From Rhynochetos jubatus (lineage: Eukaryota > Chordata > Aves > Eurypygiformes > Rhynochetidae): DNA of 64,000 nucleotides. The DNA lies in the NCBI GenBank assembly GCA_027574665.1, contig CM050648.1, positions 139,996,175-140,060,174 of the forward strand. The letters run 5' to 3'. Below the pieces are notes generated by a model. That model had not been told where the DNA came from, did not search any database, and saw nothing but the letters and a program-made list of their open reading frames with translations. Positions 45,301 to 59,702 of the stretch are shown in pieces. Each line of letters begins with the position of its first letter. The first letter of the stretch is position 1. A program made the translations under genes and the position numbers.

Positions 45301-46079
45301 GGAAGCCCTTCCATCTGACTTCAGCTCTCTCAAATATTCAAAGCTAGGCAGACTCACTGCACATATCATGGAGAAAGACAGGCCCTAAGGACAATTCACT
45401 TGGTCTGTCCTGGCACACAATGAATCACGCTCCAAAGATGACCTTGTCCTTTAATCAGTTTTTGAAGAAACCTAAATGACCAGTCCTTTCTGAGGGCTAA
45501 AGTCCTGTAGGACTTCTACCCTGCATGGCTGCCAGCAGTATTTTCTGTGTCTCCCTACCAAAGGCCTGAAGTTCTAGCCAAGAGATTTTAGCTCAAGGAG
45601 ATCGATCTCTACTGCCATTAAATCCTATACTAATTATGCTGATGGATATGTCGATGTTCTGGGCAACAGTAAAAGACCCAAGCCAATCAAACTCATTTCA
45701 TTGCAACTCACGGACGCCAATATTTTTCAGAATAATACTGTTGTAGGTTAGACACCAAATTATATTTTCAGACTAATTTGAAGACCAATTTCCCATTGAT
45801 TTCAATAGTGAAGTACAAGAAAATCGTTTAATATTTAGGCAAAGTAAGACTGGAAAGCAGAAAACATTTACCATAATGAAAAATAAAGGCATATTTCCAA
45901 AGCAGTAAAACAGTCCTTTTTTAAAACATCCAGGTTTTGATCCAAACACAAACGTAACAGTGGAGTAGCATGCAGTTAAGGATTTGTTAGTAAGTTATAT
46001 GCTGTTATACAGTCTTGCTTGTAAGAAAGTACACAATGGACACAAACTCTTCTATCTAAATTGTTACCTTATGTACTCA

Positions 46080-46304
<225 letters not shown>

Positions 46305-48165
46305 TTAAAAATCAATATGTACACTCCAGTAAATGCTATTCATATATCAAGGATAACTTCAAAGAAATTTTATGTATGGTTACAAATTACTGCAAATGCA
46401 TAGGTGTAAACTGAAAATGTCTATTTATGCACACATTCTCACACATACATGTACAGGGTTATTTATTGAATTTACCCATACAGCTCGTACAGCCACTCAG
46501 TCTGCATTAATTTACAAAATCAGTCATACAGATAAATGTCCACACATGGAGTTATTAAAAAAAAAAAAACACCAATGCATTTTAACTCTATATTAGTCCA
46601 AACTAATTTTTAAATGTAGCTTCAACCTGCCAGTAAACCGTGACGGCACTATCGAAAGAATCATGGACATCTGTAAGATCAGCTCAGCTAACATGTGCTA
46701 TGAGTAGAGAATGGCTTCAGTCCCGAGGAAGAAATGGAACGGAGAACAAAGGAAGCTGGGAAGCCTTGCAAGGAGTATCTATACAAATTGGGTGCTGTGT
46801 CAATGGCCAAGGTGTGCGTAAGAAAGATTCAGAGTGGCATTTCAGAGTCTTAATTTCACAGCCAGCTTCAGCAGATGACTCAGGTGTGTCATGTAAACTC
46901 TAGATGACAGTCACTACCAATTCCAAAGAGAGAAAAATTGGATTAGCAAACAACAGGAAGGCCCAAGATTACCTCACTGCACATATCACTAGTGCAGGAG
47001 AAAACAGTAGAGAAGGAAGCACTACCTCAAACCCTCTGTTGAGGTTACATTCTCTTCTGGTTTTATTCTGCCCTTTCTGTCACCATTACTGCCAAGCTCA
47101 GCCAGCTGAGCTGTGCAGCACCAAAGAATGACATGCCATAGTCAAGAAAACCATGTTTTAAGTAAGCCTTTCCAACTGAAAAGGCATCGACCTCAGTATA
47201 CTGCTACAAGTGTGATGCAGTGAACACTATCTGATGGAGAGCAGTTAATTTCTGACGCCTGAATTCAGCAAACCATTTAAGCAAAAACTTAAATACACAT
47301 TTTTGCTAATGCTGTCTTGAATAGTTGTGGAGTGAAAGATGCTCCTAAAATGAAGCAAGTTTAAGGTGCCTTATTGAGTCACAACGTAATTACCCTTGCA
47401 AGCAAGCCCAAAATTACATTCTTCCATTACGCATTACAGATTTTGCAGAAAAGAGAATTATTCTGATATAAGACCAATGTGCAGCACTTCTGCTCTTGAC
47501 ATTATCAAATACACGGAAATGTGCCTGTCATTTTTAATAATCTTTGCTCGGAGGTATTTTATAGCAAAATGCAGCTAAGAATTTCCATATTGCTTTTTTG
47601 AAAAACAACTGCAGCCTGCAAATGGCAAGAAATAACCCACTATAAAAGGGAAAATGCCTTCCATCTCTCAGTGCATAACGTCTTCCCTCTCCACAACACA
47701 TTTCTGCCTTATTCCAAAAAACTCACTTTGTTTCACACTTATTTACTGCAGTTTATCACCCCTACTTGAGAGGTGGCATTTTTAAAGAAACATGGTGCTT
47801 TTCTAAGATCTGTCTAATAGAAAAATTGTAGTCTCATTTCTCACACTACTTTTTACTATGTTCATGTAAAAATTAGGTGCTAAAGTTCATCAGAAGTACG
47901 ATGTCCATTGTTCCATCAAAGTCTTGGGATTTTTCATTTCAACACACCAGTTCATATCAAACAAGGTCTCACAATGTGTAGCAAAGATGAACACAAGATT
48001 TCAGTTTTAGAAAACACAGCATATTCATACTCTATGTGATGTTCAGAAACACAGCTCTTTGCAAGGGTAGGGTTTCCCCTGGTTTACTGATTGCTGTGTC
48101 ATATCTGCTAGCTACTGAAAGGTTTTCTCTACCTCTGTACCCATTCAGATATATATTTTTTCATC

Positions 48166-48316
48166 AAAAAGGTTATCAAGCATTGAGCAGGCTGCCCAGG
48201 GAAATGGTTGAGTAACCATCCCTGGAGGTATTTAAAAGACATGAAGATGTGGTACTTAGGGACATGGTTTAGCTGTGGACTTGGCAGCGTTACATGATCT
48301 TACGGGTCATTTCCAA
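48166..48316 (+). mobile_element. Diverged CR1 LINE 3'-end fragment, plus orientation
   Basis: Translating from 48184 on the plus strand gives LSRLPREMVE, a stop, then PSLEVFKRHEDVVLRDMV, matching the CR1 ORF2 C-terminus with one internal stop. The downstream GGTCATTTCCAAC resembles the usual CR1 end. No octamer tail is left. Instead an imperfect direct repeat with 32-bp spacing begins at 48317. This is the opposite orientation from the CR1 copies with recognisable octamers in this window. Confidence 0.8.
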
Positions 48317-48368
48317 CAGAGTACAGGAGTATATGGATTATATATTATCAGAGTATAGAAGTATGTGG
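48317..48368 (+). repeat. Imperfect direct repeat after CR1 end
   Basis: A 20-bp unit beginning CAGAGTA at 48317 recurs at 48349 with three differences. It lies immediately past the diverged plus-strand CR1. It may be an expanded tail or an unrelated small duplication. Confidence 0.7.
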
Positions 48369-51300
48369 TCTGCTTTTTTCTTTTTTTTTTTTGCATTTGC
48401 CACGTTTGTAGTAGGACAAACAAAATGAAGTGTCACTTCTTCTAAAAGTGTGACATCATTCATCCTTTTGAAGAATAGTTGCTGATTTATCATGAACTCA
48501 GCTCATCAGATATGTGAGTGCAGAATATCTCGTCTTGCACTCTGATGTCAGCTGCATCTGAAAACAACTGTGACTATGTATGTAAAGAGAAGTTATAAGT
48601 GTCCCCCTGTCCCTGCCCTTCTGCAAGCGTAAAGGCTGTAACTACAGCTAGACTGCATATGCAATTACAATGCATACAACCCAACTGGCCATGTAAACCT
48701 ACACAGAAGACAGGCTGATTGAAAATGTCACAGTGCCCTGTAAGGTTGGGAGGAAAAGAGATTCAACTCTGACACCTGAAAGGTTTGAAACAACTAAGAC
48801 TGTTACGGTGAAAACAGCTTGTCTGAAGCAACTGGCATAGAAATTCTATGTTCTGTTTCTCTTAATTTAGGGTTCTGCAAAGTTGCACTTAAAAAGAGTA
48901 TGTTTGTTCAAGAAATTAAGGATAGAATAAATTACTCAATCAAGTCTGCAAAATTGCTGCAAGCGTTATCCAGCAGTACTTCGCTAAGCCAGAATTCACG
49001 AGCCTACACACTGTAGAGTCTGCACAGACAAAACCAGCTTTATCCCTCTGTTGGAAATCAAAGCCTTCCTTTGCCTCCTATTGGAAATGATAAAGACGCA
49101 TGGTTGAGTTCATCTAAATGTTCCACTTTTTTTACAGGTTGTTGCATGGGGGTCCCTTGGCAAACATTTAAAAGGAACCTACTTAGATCTTCACAGCCTT
49201 GAAACTGTGTCTTAAAGATTCTTCTTGCGGTGCTTCCCTGCAACAACACTGGCAGCTGCTGGGACTGGTTTGTGTTTTTTTGGGGGAAGAGTATATTTTT
49301 CATAATTTGGCATGGAAAATCCACCTCTCTGTAAATCATCTCCCCATCTCTGTTCTCTATAGGACACCTAAAAAAGGGAGTATATTTTTTAAAAGCTGAT
49401 ATTTATTGTTTCACAGGTCTTGGTATGCAACAAATCAAGTTTGTGTTGATAAGGAAATAATAAATACATATGCATTTGTTACATCTGTTGTGACACCTGT
49501 CTACAGAGAAAGAGTCTCCTGGTTGGGAGGGTCTACTGAGAAGAGGTTAGTCCATCTTAAAAATACAGGTTACCTGCCTTTGCTCTTCCACACCCAACTT
49601 TAGGCTGGGGTAATGCATCAGCTGCAAATATGACAGAGATGGGACAGAACAGAAGAGAGCTGGATCAGCTCCTTAGTTGGCAGAGAGGTTTCAGCTCAGG
49701 GAGCTGACAACCTCTGGAGTCTGTTGGATCCTCTATAAACAGATGCACACACATGGACATGCTGGTGAGCACCTAATGCTGCTCTTGCCTTTCTCAACCT
49801 TTTGAAAGTTTAAGACCCTTAATGCCTGTAATTAGCAAATGAAGATTTCTCAGAGCATCCCTATTTAATGAGCAAATGCTGAAATGCCAAGTGTGAACTT
49901 TAGCCCTCACCTTTAAAAATGCAAAGGCAAAGGAGCGCTACTGAGGGTGTTTCACCTTTGCTCTATTTTGATTATTTTTGGCAAGGGGAGCTGGCAGTAA
50001 AGATAATTCGCAAAAGGTTCTGAAGAAAATAAAATACTGTGCTATTCTTGACAGTAAGAGGATTTAAACAATCTCTAAAGAATTCTCTAAAGGTATACAT
50101 ACACTTCAACAGTTTTAATTTAGTCTCTTCATTTACAAGAAACAGGAGAGATGATGCTACAGAGGTTGAAGGTGAAATTACCCAATTTCATGAAATTACT
50201 AGTTAGGTCAAATTGCGTTTATTCACCTCCTTAATGCCTTGCATTTCTCCAGATGTTCCCTGTTCTTTTCCTACAGTCATGCAACTCTCATTTACTTAAT
50301 TGTCCTGTGTGTGTATACCTCAAACAGCCTTCACTAGGTTTTGTAGAGATCAATTTGATATAATGACACAGAAATATATTTTCTCAGTCTTAAAGGTAAG
50401 GTAGGTGGTTCAATTGTTATTTTAATTTCTATTTTTTCTCTTCAGTGTTGAAAAAACTCCCTTAAATTTTATATACAAGTATCTAAGTGTTCTATATTTT
50501 TATATATAAAATGTGTGTTACTACATTTGTACATACATAAACCAGTTCTGAATGATTTACCAATACTGTTACACAAATGTATGACTGTTTAAAAACAAGG
50601 AACTTCCTAAAAAAAAAAAAGACTAAGAGTTAAATTATCCTAAAGCATTTCAAATCTCTTATTATCCTGACCCTATGCTAAATATGTCCAGATAGGAACA
50701 TCTGCATTTAAGAACTGAAGGTTTGATTAAGAGATCTAATTTTCCCTATGGTCTTGACTATGCTAGAGTATTATGAATCTAAGCATATACAATATACCTC
50801 TAAACTGTAATGGTAAAGAAGATGATGCCTTGATACTGGAAAAATATAGACATTCATTTCTGAATGTGGAGCCTAGCTGCAACTTCTTCAATGAATTTTT
50901 GGAATTAGGTATTCCTGTAAAATTATTACATTAATATTATTAAAGCTATATCATTTATGAGAAGTTCGATACAAACCTCAATATATAGATACTAGATATA
51001 ATTAGATGTAAGCTCAGTACCCAAATATCTGAGTTATTATTATAAAAGTAGAGCATTTTTCTGTTATCCCTTCCCCCTCGCCTTAGGTGACTAGATCTGA
51101 TTATACTGCAAAACGTTTGTAGGCGCTATTCAGTGCAATACCCAGCAGCACAGTGAAGTGTCCATCCCTTATGCTCAACAGCCTCACTGAGATGCAGCAG
51201 CAGCAATAGGCTGCCGCTTTCACAATGAACAGCTTTCTTCAAATCCATCAACCATTAGTCAATGAAGTGTATTACTTGGAAGAAAATAATCCATCTAAAC

Positions 51301-54300
51301 CTCCTCCGTTATCATTGCTTTACAGCACTTTTTTGATGCCTGCCCATCCTGCACAGCAGCCTCAGCCTCCCACCTCCACCCTGCAGTGACATTCTTGCCT
51401 TCCAGCTGTGCTAGGGAAAGCACTAACACAACCCCGTTGTTTTACAGGTCTTCAAAAGGCCAATTTTAATTTTGAATCCTTGGACCCAGTAAAAATTGTG
51501 CTATTAAAATACACTCCCCCATTCCAGCAATGCTGAGACCAGTTTTACAGCAGTGTTCAGTCAATCGGTGTTCTAAATACAGTTACTCCCCATTTACAGG
51601 GAGGGGATATCAACACCGAAGCATACCGGCTTTCACATTTTACTTTCAAATGTAGCCAAAGTAAAAAAAAAGAAGTCTCTTTTCTCCAATGACATTTGTA
51701 GCTGTACACACTGTACTAACCCGTGCCACATAATCCAATATATTTATCCTTCCATAAGCCCTGGCAATGCGTTGTTACACCCACTTTGCAGAGGTGAAGC
51801 CAATGGGCAAAGGTCTCGATTTAGGTGTGAACTTCAACTCTGAACTTCTCACCAACATCATCCAATTGCTGAAATCAGGGGGCAGTTGGACATAATTGTG
51901 TCTAGGCGAATGCACACCATGGCCAGCTTGAACCCATCATCTCCAAGGCCCATAAGCTTTTCATACGGTGCCTGCACCCAGATATATGTCCTATATTGCC
52001 GACACAGGGAGGTGGGGCCCTCCATGCATTCCTATGATTCCCTGCTGCAATCACATAAGATGCACAGCTTCTCTGTGGCTCCAGCTGACATTCACCAATT
52101 ACCCTGACCCAACACTTTCTTAATACTATAGCAATGCAAGCTCTGAATTAAGAGGATAAAGATAATAATGATAAATCTGTATAATCCCTGTTTGCACTGA
52201 TGGGATATTTGTCTGACAAGAACTAAATAATTATGTAATTAAGAGGATCATCAGTAGTAAACTGTAGGAACTCGCACTTGCTGTTCTTCCCTTTCAGAGG
52301 GGACACTGCACAGCAGACTGGAACAGCTGCTTTGAAGGCAGTTAGGCATTTTGCATACTTTATGTGAAAATCTTTATAAAAATAAGGGCTTTCAACTGCA
52401 CTTGTACAGTCACCAATTTTTAAATGGTGAAACTGGGAGCCTTTTTTCATGAGAGCACTTAGCAAACAGAAAATATTTACTTTAAAGCTCCAATGCCTCT
52501 CCATCATGCAAAAGTGATGAGTTGACTTGCTCTATTTTTGCACACAGCTGCAATCCAAGACTGGCCAAATCGGTATTGCAAAACAATACCATGCTTTACT
52601 GAGACAGTCCTAAGGTTACCATTGCCCTTAGTTATCACTGGTTTTGTCTTCTGGCCCTGAGGAAGCAGCGGACCACATGCTATAGTTTTCTAAGGCCACT
52701 CAGCACCATGGACAACAATTACACATGGCCCCCCGCTGAGGATGAGGGGCCAAGGGCTGCCTGGGTCTGACGATGCAGATGCTGAGCAGCTTGAAATCAC
52801 AGCTCACACTCAGCACCCTCTCTGCTCAACATCCCCTACTACTGCCACCCTGTTATTAGATTACTTTGTTCATTCACCTGAGAAATGGTGCTAGCCTTCA
52901 GAAATACAGCCCTGCACAGGTCCAGTGGTCTCCTCTTGGCATTTAGATGCCGTTTGCTGCCTTTTCTTTCACCTGGAAAGCTTTATGTGTTTTGGGTTTG
53001 CTAGGGTCTGCTTCTCTCTCGTTATATTATTCAAGGGTGTTAAGCATCATATGGGAAGGCACAGCCTGAAAAATGGCTGCAATTACATCCCAAAAGGCAG
53101 CAGGGCAAATAGCATCACCCTCTGTGAACTGAGCAGCAAAACCTCACGTTGCCCTGAGAATCCCTGTCTTGTACTGAAGGGACCTTAATTCTGCAAACTT
53201 TTTCCCTAAGAGCTCTGGAGTAAGAGGCTGAGAGTTACAGCTTTTTCTACATAATTCATACACAGTGGAAGTTGGGTCCAAGGGGCCACTGCTCTTGGTG
53301 GTGACAACTGGGGGAGGAGTATTTAAGTTTCCATTTATAAGAAGGGTATGACATAAACTCAGGGAACAATTAACTAGGGAAAACATTTATTATACTAATG
53401 CTTCATCATTTCTGTTTCTTCAGAAATCCACCACCTCCTTACCAAATGGTACATCTAGCACTTCACATGCTGCATAAAGCCCTGTGCAATGGTAAATGTT
53501 AATTACAACGCAATCACTTTCTTAAAGGAATTACAGTGGGTGCAGAACAAAGCAGAGAGCCAGAAGATGACCAAAAATTGATGACAATTATGTTCACTGT
53601 GAATGCCAGCAACCCCAAGCCTCATTTCCATGCAAATCTCTCCAGTATTTCAAAAAAAGCTGAATTGTGTCTCTCAAACAATCATCTATTCAACACACAA
53701 GTATTTCTCTCTCCTTTCTCCATCAAAGAAATGAAGAAGCTGCTTTCCCAGAGTGCTGTCTTTAGTGTTATTACTGGCCAGCACTGGGAGCTGTGGATCA
53801 AAACCATCCCATGTGCATTCCTCTGTGTGCCTCACCATGTCAAAACTGTCACCAGTAACAAGCACAGGACGTAGAGGGTCTCCAGCACTATTGAATGGAA
53901 GCACAGGAACCAAAGGGATCATCTCCAGCAAAAAGCTCTCTGAGCAAAGTTGGCAGTTGTCAGTATTACCGTGTGAAACAACTTGACAGCTTGTTCCTGG
54001 AGTTGAGCTGCAAGAGGGTTTTTTCTGTTGTTGAGGGTTTTTTTTTCCCCCTTTAATATTTTTAAGGCAATTTTTTAGTGGGACATAAAGTTCTTGTCAC
54101 ATTCAGATGAACCCAGGATAGCAGTATTGCTGGAGGCAGGATACCAGAACATCACTTGCACACTGAGGAACACCGCCTTAATTGCCTGTCTTGTTAAAAT
54201 ATAATAGGAAATTTGTAAACACACCTTCAAAGTACTGGACTGTACAAGATGTTCCTAGCTCTCTGCTCCTAGGTTCTTTCTTTCTGCATATGACCATGTA

Positions 54301-57300
54301 AAAGATTGTACTGTAGAAAGCTGCATGTTGTTGTGCTTTAGATACTCACAAATATAGTACCAACAGATACACCTATATGTAAGCGTAAAGGTGAACATGC
54401 ACTGTGAATAGGCTCAGACTTTCTGCAGCTCCTAATTTTCCTTTCAGTCTTCTAATCTGCTCATTTTTTCTACTTCTTTCAAATCTAACTTTTCTTATTC
54501 ATTTAATGAAATGTTCAATTTTATCGCAATGCAATGAATAGGAATGGATTTGGGACAATTAGACAAATGATTTCAGCTAGGCCATGAATAGCCTTGAGAG
54601 GTGTGGTAAACACACCTACGAGTGTAAGAGTGGATGCTTATATAATTTCTACTTGAAAATATTAATGAGATAGTGTGCAGGTAAAACAATGCTGCTCCTG
54701 TTCAGTAGTTCCTTCTTTCTGTATTTTAATTCATCAGCTTGAACTCTGTGTGAGGACAGATTTTTGTAGACAATTATTGGGTATTTTTAGGAACAAAATA
54801 AAGTACTTAACTGTTGAGACTAAAACCCTCATATTTGGGGATGATGTTTGCATGCTATTGTTTTCAGAATAATTCTGCTTTGTAAAATGACCACAAAACT
54901 GGCTTAATTGAACTGAACAATAATGTTTCTTACTCAGACATCTAAGTAATTTGCAGAAGCACTTTCCTTCCAATTCTCCATCCTGCAAAATCAGCATCTC
55001 TGGATAGAGCCGAGCAAAATTTTGTATCCAAAATTTTCTATGTGATGCTCACAGTCTATCTAAAATTAGATTTGCTTTCCCTGAAGTGTTTGCACTAAAA
55101 CCAAGGGGAAAAAATTGCACAAAATGTTGAAACAATTCACCTCTTGATTTTATAAAGCTAAAATAATTCATAGCAAAACATGTTTCCTCCTGCCTTTTGA
55201 TTTTAAACTTTTGAAACCTGAACAATGGAAGAAAATCCCATTTTAATGCAAAAAAATAGTCTTATCCTAAGAAAAAATGGAGCAATCTTTACCTTCACAC
55301 ACATCCCAAGTTTATATTATAATGGAATATTTTCCATAAAAAGCAAACCATGATTTCCTAGCGCCCTGCTAGCAATGGGGGCTAATGTGAGCTCCTTTTT
55401 GCTTGATTTCTTAGCACCAGATTTCCCTTTTATCCAAGCATCTGTGCTCGTGACTGGCGTGAAGCCTGCTCCCCACTCCCACTAAAGGCAACGCTTGGGC
55501 AGGCTGCTGCTCGGGGCTGGACCTCAGCACCCCCATATTACGCTGGAACAATGCTGGGTTTGTCTAAAAAATTTCACACTGATATTTTCAGACTTTCAAG
55601 GTGAATTTACTTTATTCTGCTTTGATTATCCACTTCGGGAACCTGTCCTTCACTGCAATATTGATTTAGCTATAGCAGATGCTGAGCTGTCAACTGAGCC
55701 TGACAGCTTCTTCAGAGCTTCCTCGGTGGTTGTCTTGTAAAACAGTCAATAGCCAAGTGAAACCTAACTAGAAAAATGAGCATGTTTCCCAATTTTACAC
55801 TCTATGAAATCATGTTTGCTACCGCGTACTGCATCCTTCTGGGAGGAAGGCGAAGGAAAAAAGTTGTCCTCTTAATTTAGCATTCAGCATTATCAATTAA
55901 CCCTTTCAGTATTCAAAGTACCTCTACCACAAAGCACTTGAGGTAACATCTGTGCAAGTAAGTATTGCAAGATAACCTTTGCAAGTGCCACAAAGCTTTC
56001 TGCTGAAGAGCAATGACATGGCAAAATGGCAGGCAACACCCTAGATATGTTTTAGCATTGCCTATCAGAGGATCACAAAGCCAGACAATAATATATATGT
56101 AGAACTAGACATCAGCACTCTAAAGGTTACAAACAGATCTGTTTGCAGATGAAACAAGAGCTTTCTAAATACTACATCAAGCACATTACCGCCACCTCTT
56201 TCCACCAGTCCCAAAGCTTCTCCATAATACCAAGAATCATTACTGGAATATTATTAGCCATTGATGCTATCCTGGTAAAAGGGGTTTGAGAATATTCAAG
56301 AGAACAACAAAAGATTGCGTACATTGGCAAACTGAATCAAACAAAAACCTGGCTTTTCATTTCAGCCTCCCTGCATGTATTGCTGACCTCTCCATGGCTA
56401 TGTGAGACTGGAAAAGTGTCTTTATTTCCTGGCAGCAGTTCCTGGAGCTCTCCTTCACCCTATCCAACTCCTTCTGATCAGCACTTGCTTCTATCCGATT
56501 ACCTCTCTGTTTTCTTGCTCACTATTCCAGGAAGGAGATGCTGGAATTAGATTTGCTACATTTCCATCCCTACATTAACACTAATTTTACTGAAGTCAAT
56601 GAAATTACACTGGCATCTGGAGACTATCTGAGGAGAATAATTGAGTGTATTTTATCACTTTCCTTTGACTTTTTTGTGGTTGTTTCGTAGCATTTTAAAA
56701 TGTCCCAATTCACTAAAATACACTTATTCTGCTCTTGGATGCTGCAATGAAGTTACTCACTTCAGGACAATGGTTTTCCTGCTGTAAAGCTCCAGACATG
56801 GTCTGGGAGGTGCCTGGGATGTGTGTGGCGCACAGAAGTGCATACAGCAACAGAAGTGATGTGCAGCATCACACCAATTGCCCGTCTAAGCCAAAATTCT
56901 TCCTCTGACTGCAGCCCCTTCTGGATTCTTGTAAGAGTACAGGAAAGAGAGTGCATAGAGCTTCTCTGCCCTGAACTATGCCTTCCAGGTTCCCACAAAA
57001 CCAGAGCCCATGGACTTTCTAAACTGCGCTCTGCATTCAGATCATGGTATGTATTAGCCACCGACCAGACATCTCCACCAAGAATATTGAACTCCTTCCC
57101 ACAAATCCACTTTTGCTCTTTCTCATCAAAACATTGTGTGACTAAGTATTCTGTTGTGCTATTTTGCAAGTCTGGCTGCCCCAGCTTTTACACTGGCCAC
57201 CCCCAGCTCCCCTTTTGCGAAAGCGAGTAATTGCTCCTCTCCACCTCCTGTGCACCACTCCTGATTTTTGTAATCTGCCCTCCACTGTGTTTTCTCAGCC

Positions 57301-57829
57301 ATGGAGGGACCTCATCTATTTGATCTCTCCTTGTGAGAAAGTCATTCCATGCTTCATTCTTGTCACCTTTTAGACACCCTTTTTAATCTTACAAAATCTT
57401 GCAGAAAAGTGCAGTGTGGTGCAATGACATTAATTTCAATTACTTGCCTAGAAATCCTATTTGCCTTTTTTCAACTAGTACTGCATATTGCAATGGTATT
57501 TTCAAGGAACTATCTGCAATAACAGACAGACGTCTTTCCTGAGTGGTAACTGCTAATTTAGAAACCATTATTGTATAGGTATAGCTAGCTATTTTTTGCC
57601 TACGTATATTAATTTGCATGCACTGACACTGAATTTCATCTGTCCTTTTCACAATAGCTTCTGCGGTGGGATTGCTATATCAAACCAGAAACCCTAATTT
57701 CAGGATTAAGTAGCAAAAAGACCTGCAGCACAAGGCAGAAAAGCTGCACTTAGATACGACTATGAGGTAAAAATTAAAAGTCTGGGCAAAATTCAATTGT
57801 TTCTTAATTTTTTTAGGTTTGTGCTAGTA

Positions 57830-57985
57830 TCATAGAATCACAGAATGGTTTGGGTTGGAAGGGACCTTAGAGACAATCCAGTTCCAACCCCCCTGCCGTG
57901 GGCAGGGACACCCTCCACTAGGCCAGGTTGCTCAAAGCCTTACCCAGCCTGGCCCTGAAGACATCCAGGGATGGGGCATCCACAA
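57830..57985 (-). mobile_element. Short CR1 LINE 3'-end fragment
   Basis: The plus strand begins ATCATAGAATCACAGAATGG and continues with TTGGGTTGGAAGGGACC and GGGATGGGGCATCCACA, which is the CR1 3' UTR and ORF2 end read in reverse. The fragment is 5'-truncated at about 57985 and directly abuts the first copy of a local duplication. It is only about 155 bp and looks relatively little diverged, so it is probably a recent insertion compared with the other copies here. Confidence 0.92.
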
Positions 57986-57990
57986 TGAAT

Positions 57991-58250
57991 GAATGGTACT
58001 AGCTTCCTTTGTTAAGGACAATGACTTCTGAAATCATACATATAATAGGGATTGTACGTGGAATGGGGATTTTGAGGGTATTTTTGGGTATCATGACTTA
58101 CGACCCAATAGTTGGGAAGATTTTATCATCTTTCTACTACAAGCAGGACTGACTATTTCCCAGAGCAGGGCAAACGTAGGCAAAGCTGTTCTTTCTTGGA
58201 TTTTATCCAAGAGTGACTAAGCCAACCCTAAAAGCCCAATGAAAATAAAT
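57991..58250 (+). repeat. Local direct duplication, copy 1
   Basis: The first 90 bp (57991-58080) match 58431-58520 at about nine positions in ten. This includes an identical 39-bp run starting CTGAAATCATACATATAATA at 58028. Beyond that similarity falls, but landmarks recur in order, such as GACTATTTC and CCCAATGAAAAT (58235 and 58675). The homologous unit is therefore probably at least 250 bp. Copy 1 starts right beside the truncated CR1 at 57830-57985. Confidence 0.75.
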
Positions 58251-58430
58251 GAGAGATTTGACAAAAACAAAATATCAAGATGTGACCCAACATCTCTTGG
58301 ACATTGACTCCTTAGCAGCAAGAGTAATCATTAATTTCTAAAATTCATGTTTAACCCTCCAGTTAGGCAATACATGAAGCATCATCATCAGTTACTTCTC
58401 AGCTGTTCTGAGGCAGTAATAGCTGGGCAT

Positions 58431-58690
58431 GAATGATACTAGTTTCCTTTGTTAGGGGCAATGAGACCTGAAATCATACATATAATAGGGATTGTACGTG
58501 GAATGGGGAGTTTGAGAGTATTTTGGGGGTTTTTAGTCCCTCTGCATTAATGACCCAAATGAGCTAGTGCTACTAATACCTGCAGGTATGATTCACATTC
58601 AGTTGTTCCCACTACCACAGACTATTTCTGTGAGTAAGAAACTGTTGTAAGCCTTGCAGGATAAAGTCTTAAAACCCAATGAAAATTAAA
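58431..58690 (+). repeat. Local direct duplication, copy 2
   Basis: This is the second copy of the unit at 57991, offset by 440 bp, with no CR1 beside it. The core 58431-58520 is about 90% identical to copy 1; the rest is strongly diverged with small indels. It could be a tandem segmental duplication or two copies of an unrecognised dispersed repeat. Confidence 0.75.
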
Positions 58691-59410
58691 TTCAACAAGC
58701 CGTTTATTAGCACAACTTTTCAGGCCTTCCAGCCTGCTTGTTCCTAAGCCTCTGCAGTATGGTACATTAATTTTATACTGAACTATTAATTGTAGTTGAC
58801 TTTGCAAAGCTGTTTTCTTTAAAATTTTTTATTCAGTTTTGCAAAATCAATCCCAACGGAGTTCATTTTATTCCCTACAGTTTGTTTGATCAAACTGCAA
58901 ATATTTCCTTTAATCTTTTAAGGCATTCAGATTTATTATCTATGGAGAAGAACCTCTTCAGTTCCTCTACTGATGGTTTGGGAGGAATAATCTTTCACAT
59001 ATTTCTCATTTTATGCAAGTGTTTATTCCTGCAAGTATATATTAGTAAGCATAACATTAAAACACATTTACCTAACCTAAATAAAAACACTTTGAACAAT
59101 ATTTGCAAGCTAACCTGCCTTGGTTCTTAATTATATTAATCAGAACTCATTTTTCCCAGAGGTTGTGATCCGTAATTCATTGAGGTCAGTGGAAACTAGC
59201 TGCTGATGTTAGTGAATTTTAGGGTCGGCAATAAAGAGGTACGTTTAACGTTTACTTTGAGAATACGTATGTGACGTTTCCCAAAGGCAGGGCAAAAGGC
59301 CTTTGGGATACTATTTTAATTTTCCTCATGTCTATTCATAGTAAGTTCTTTGCAATATGGACACTGCACATACAAAAGGATAGATATTATTACTAAGTAA
59401 TAGAAAACTT

Positions 59411-59452
59411 AAAAAAAAAAAAGAAGAAGTAGTAGTAGTAATAATAATTATA
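59411..59452 (+). repeat. Compound microsatellite A(n)-(GAA)-(GTA)-(ATA)
   Basis: A run of 12 A passes into GAAGAAGTAGTAGTAGTAAT and then AAT units, a short compound trinucleotide tract in AT-rich sequence. Confidence 0.9.
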
Positions 59453-59685
59453 ATATCACAGCAACCCCATATGTGACACTTATACATACATTTTACAAAA
59501 AAGGTAATTTATTCGATTTTGGTCCATGCCTGTCATTTACTTCTTGTCCCTGTTCTATTTTTCATTGGAAAATTTCAAAATGAAATCTTTAATAAAATTG
59601 AGACATTTATTGTTTTTAAAAATTATTGTTCCCCATGTTATTATAAATGTAGGGTTTTTTCTAGTGAAAGAGAGTAAAGTTTAGC

Positions 59686-59702
59686 AAAAAAAAAAAAAAA
59701 AA
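59686..59702 (+). repeat. A(17) homopolymer
   Basis: A run of 17 A, followed by GAAAAG. Simple repeat; no adjacent retroelement recognised. Confidence 0.9.

Noticed and set aside
50120-50215. Possible reverse MIR fragment
   Set aside because: Only scattered similarity (ACAGAGGTTGAAGGTGAAAT, then TAGTTAGG); too weak to annotate.
53536-53874. Frame beginning MGAEQSREPE, resembling an N-myristoylation start
   Set aside because: The resemblance ends after the first few residues; the remainder matches nothing I know.
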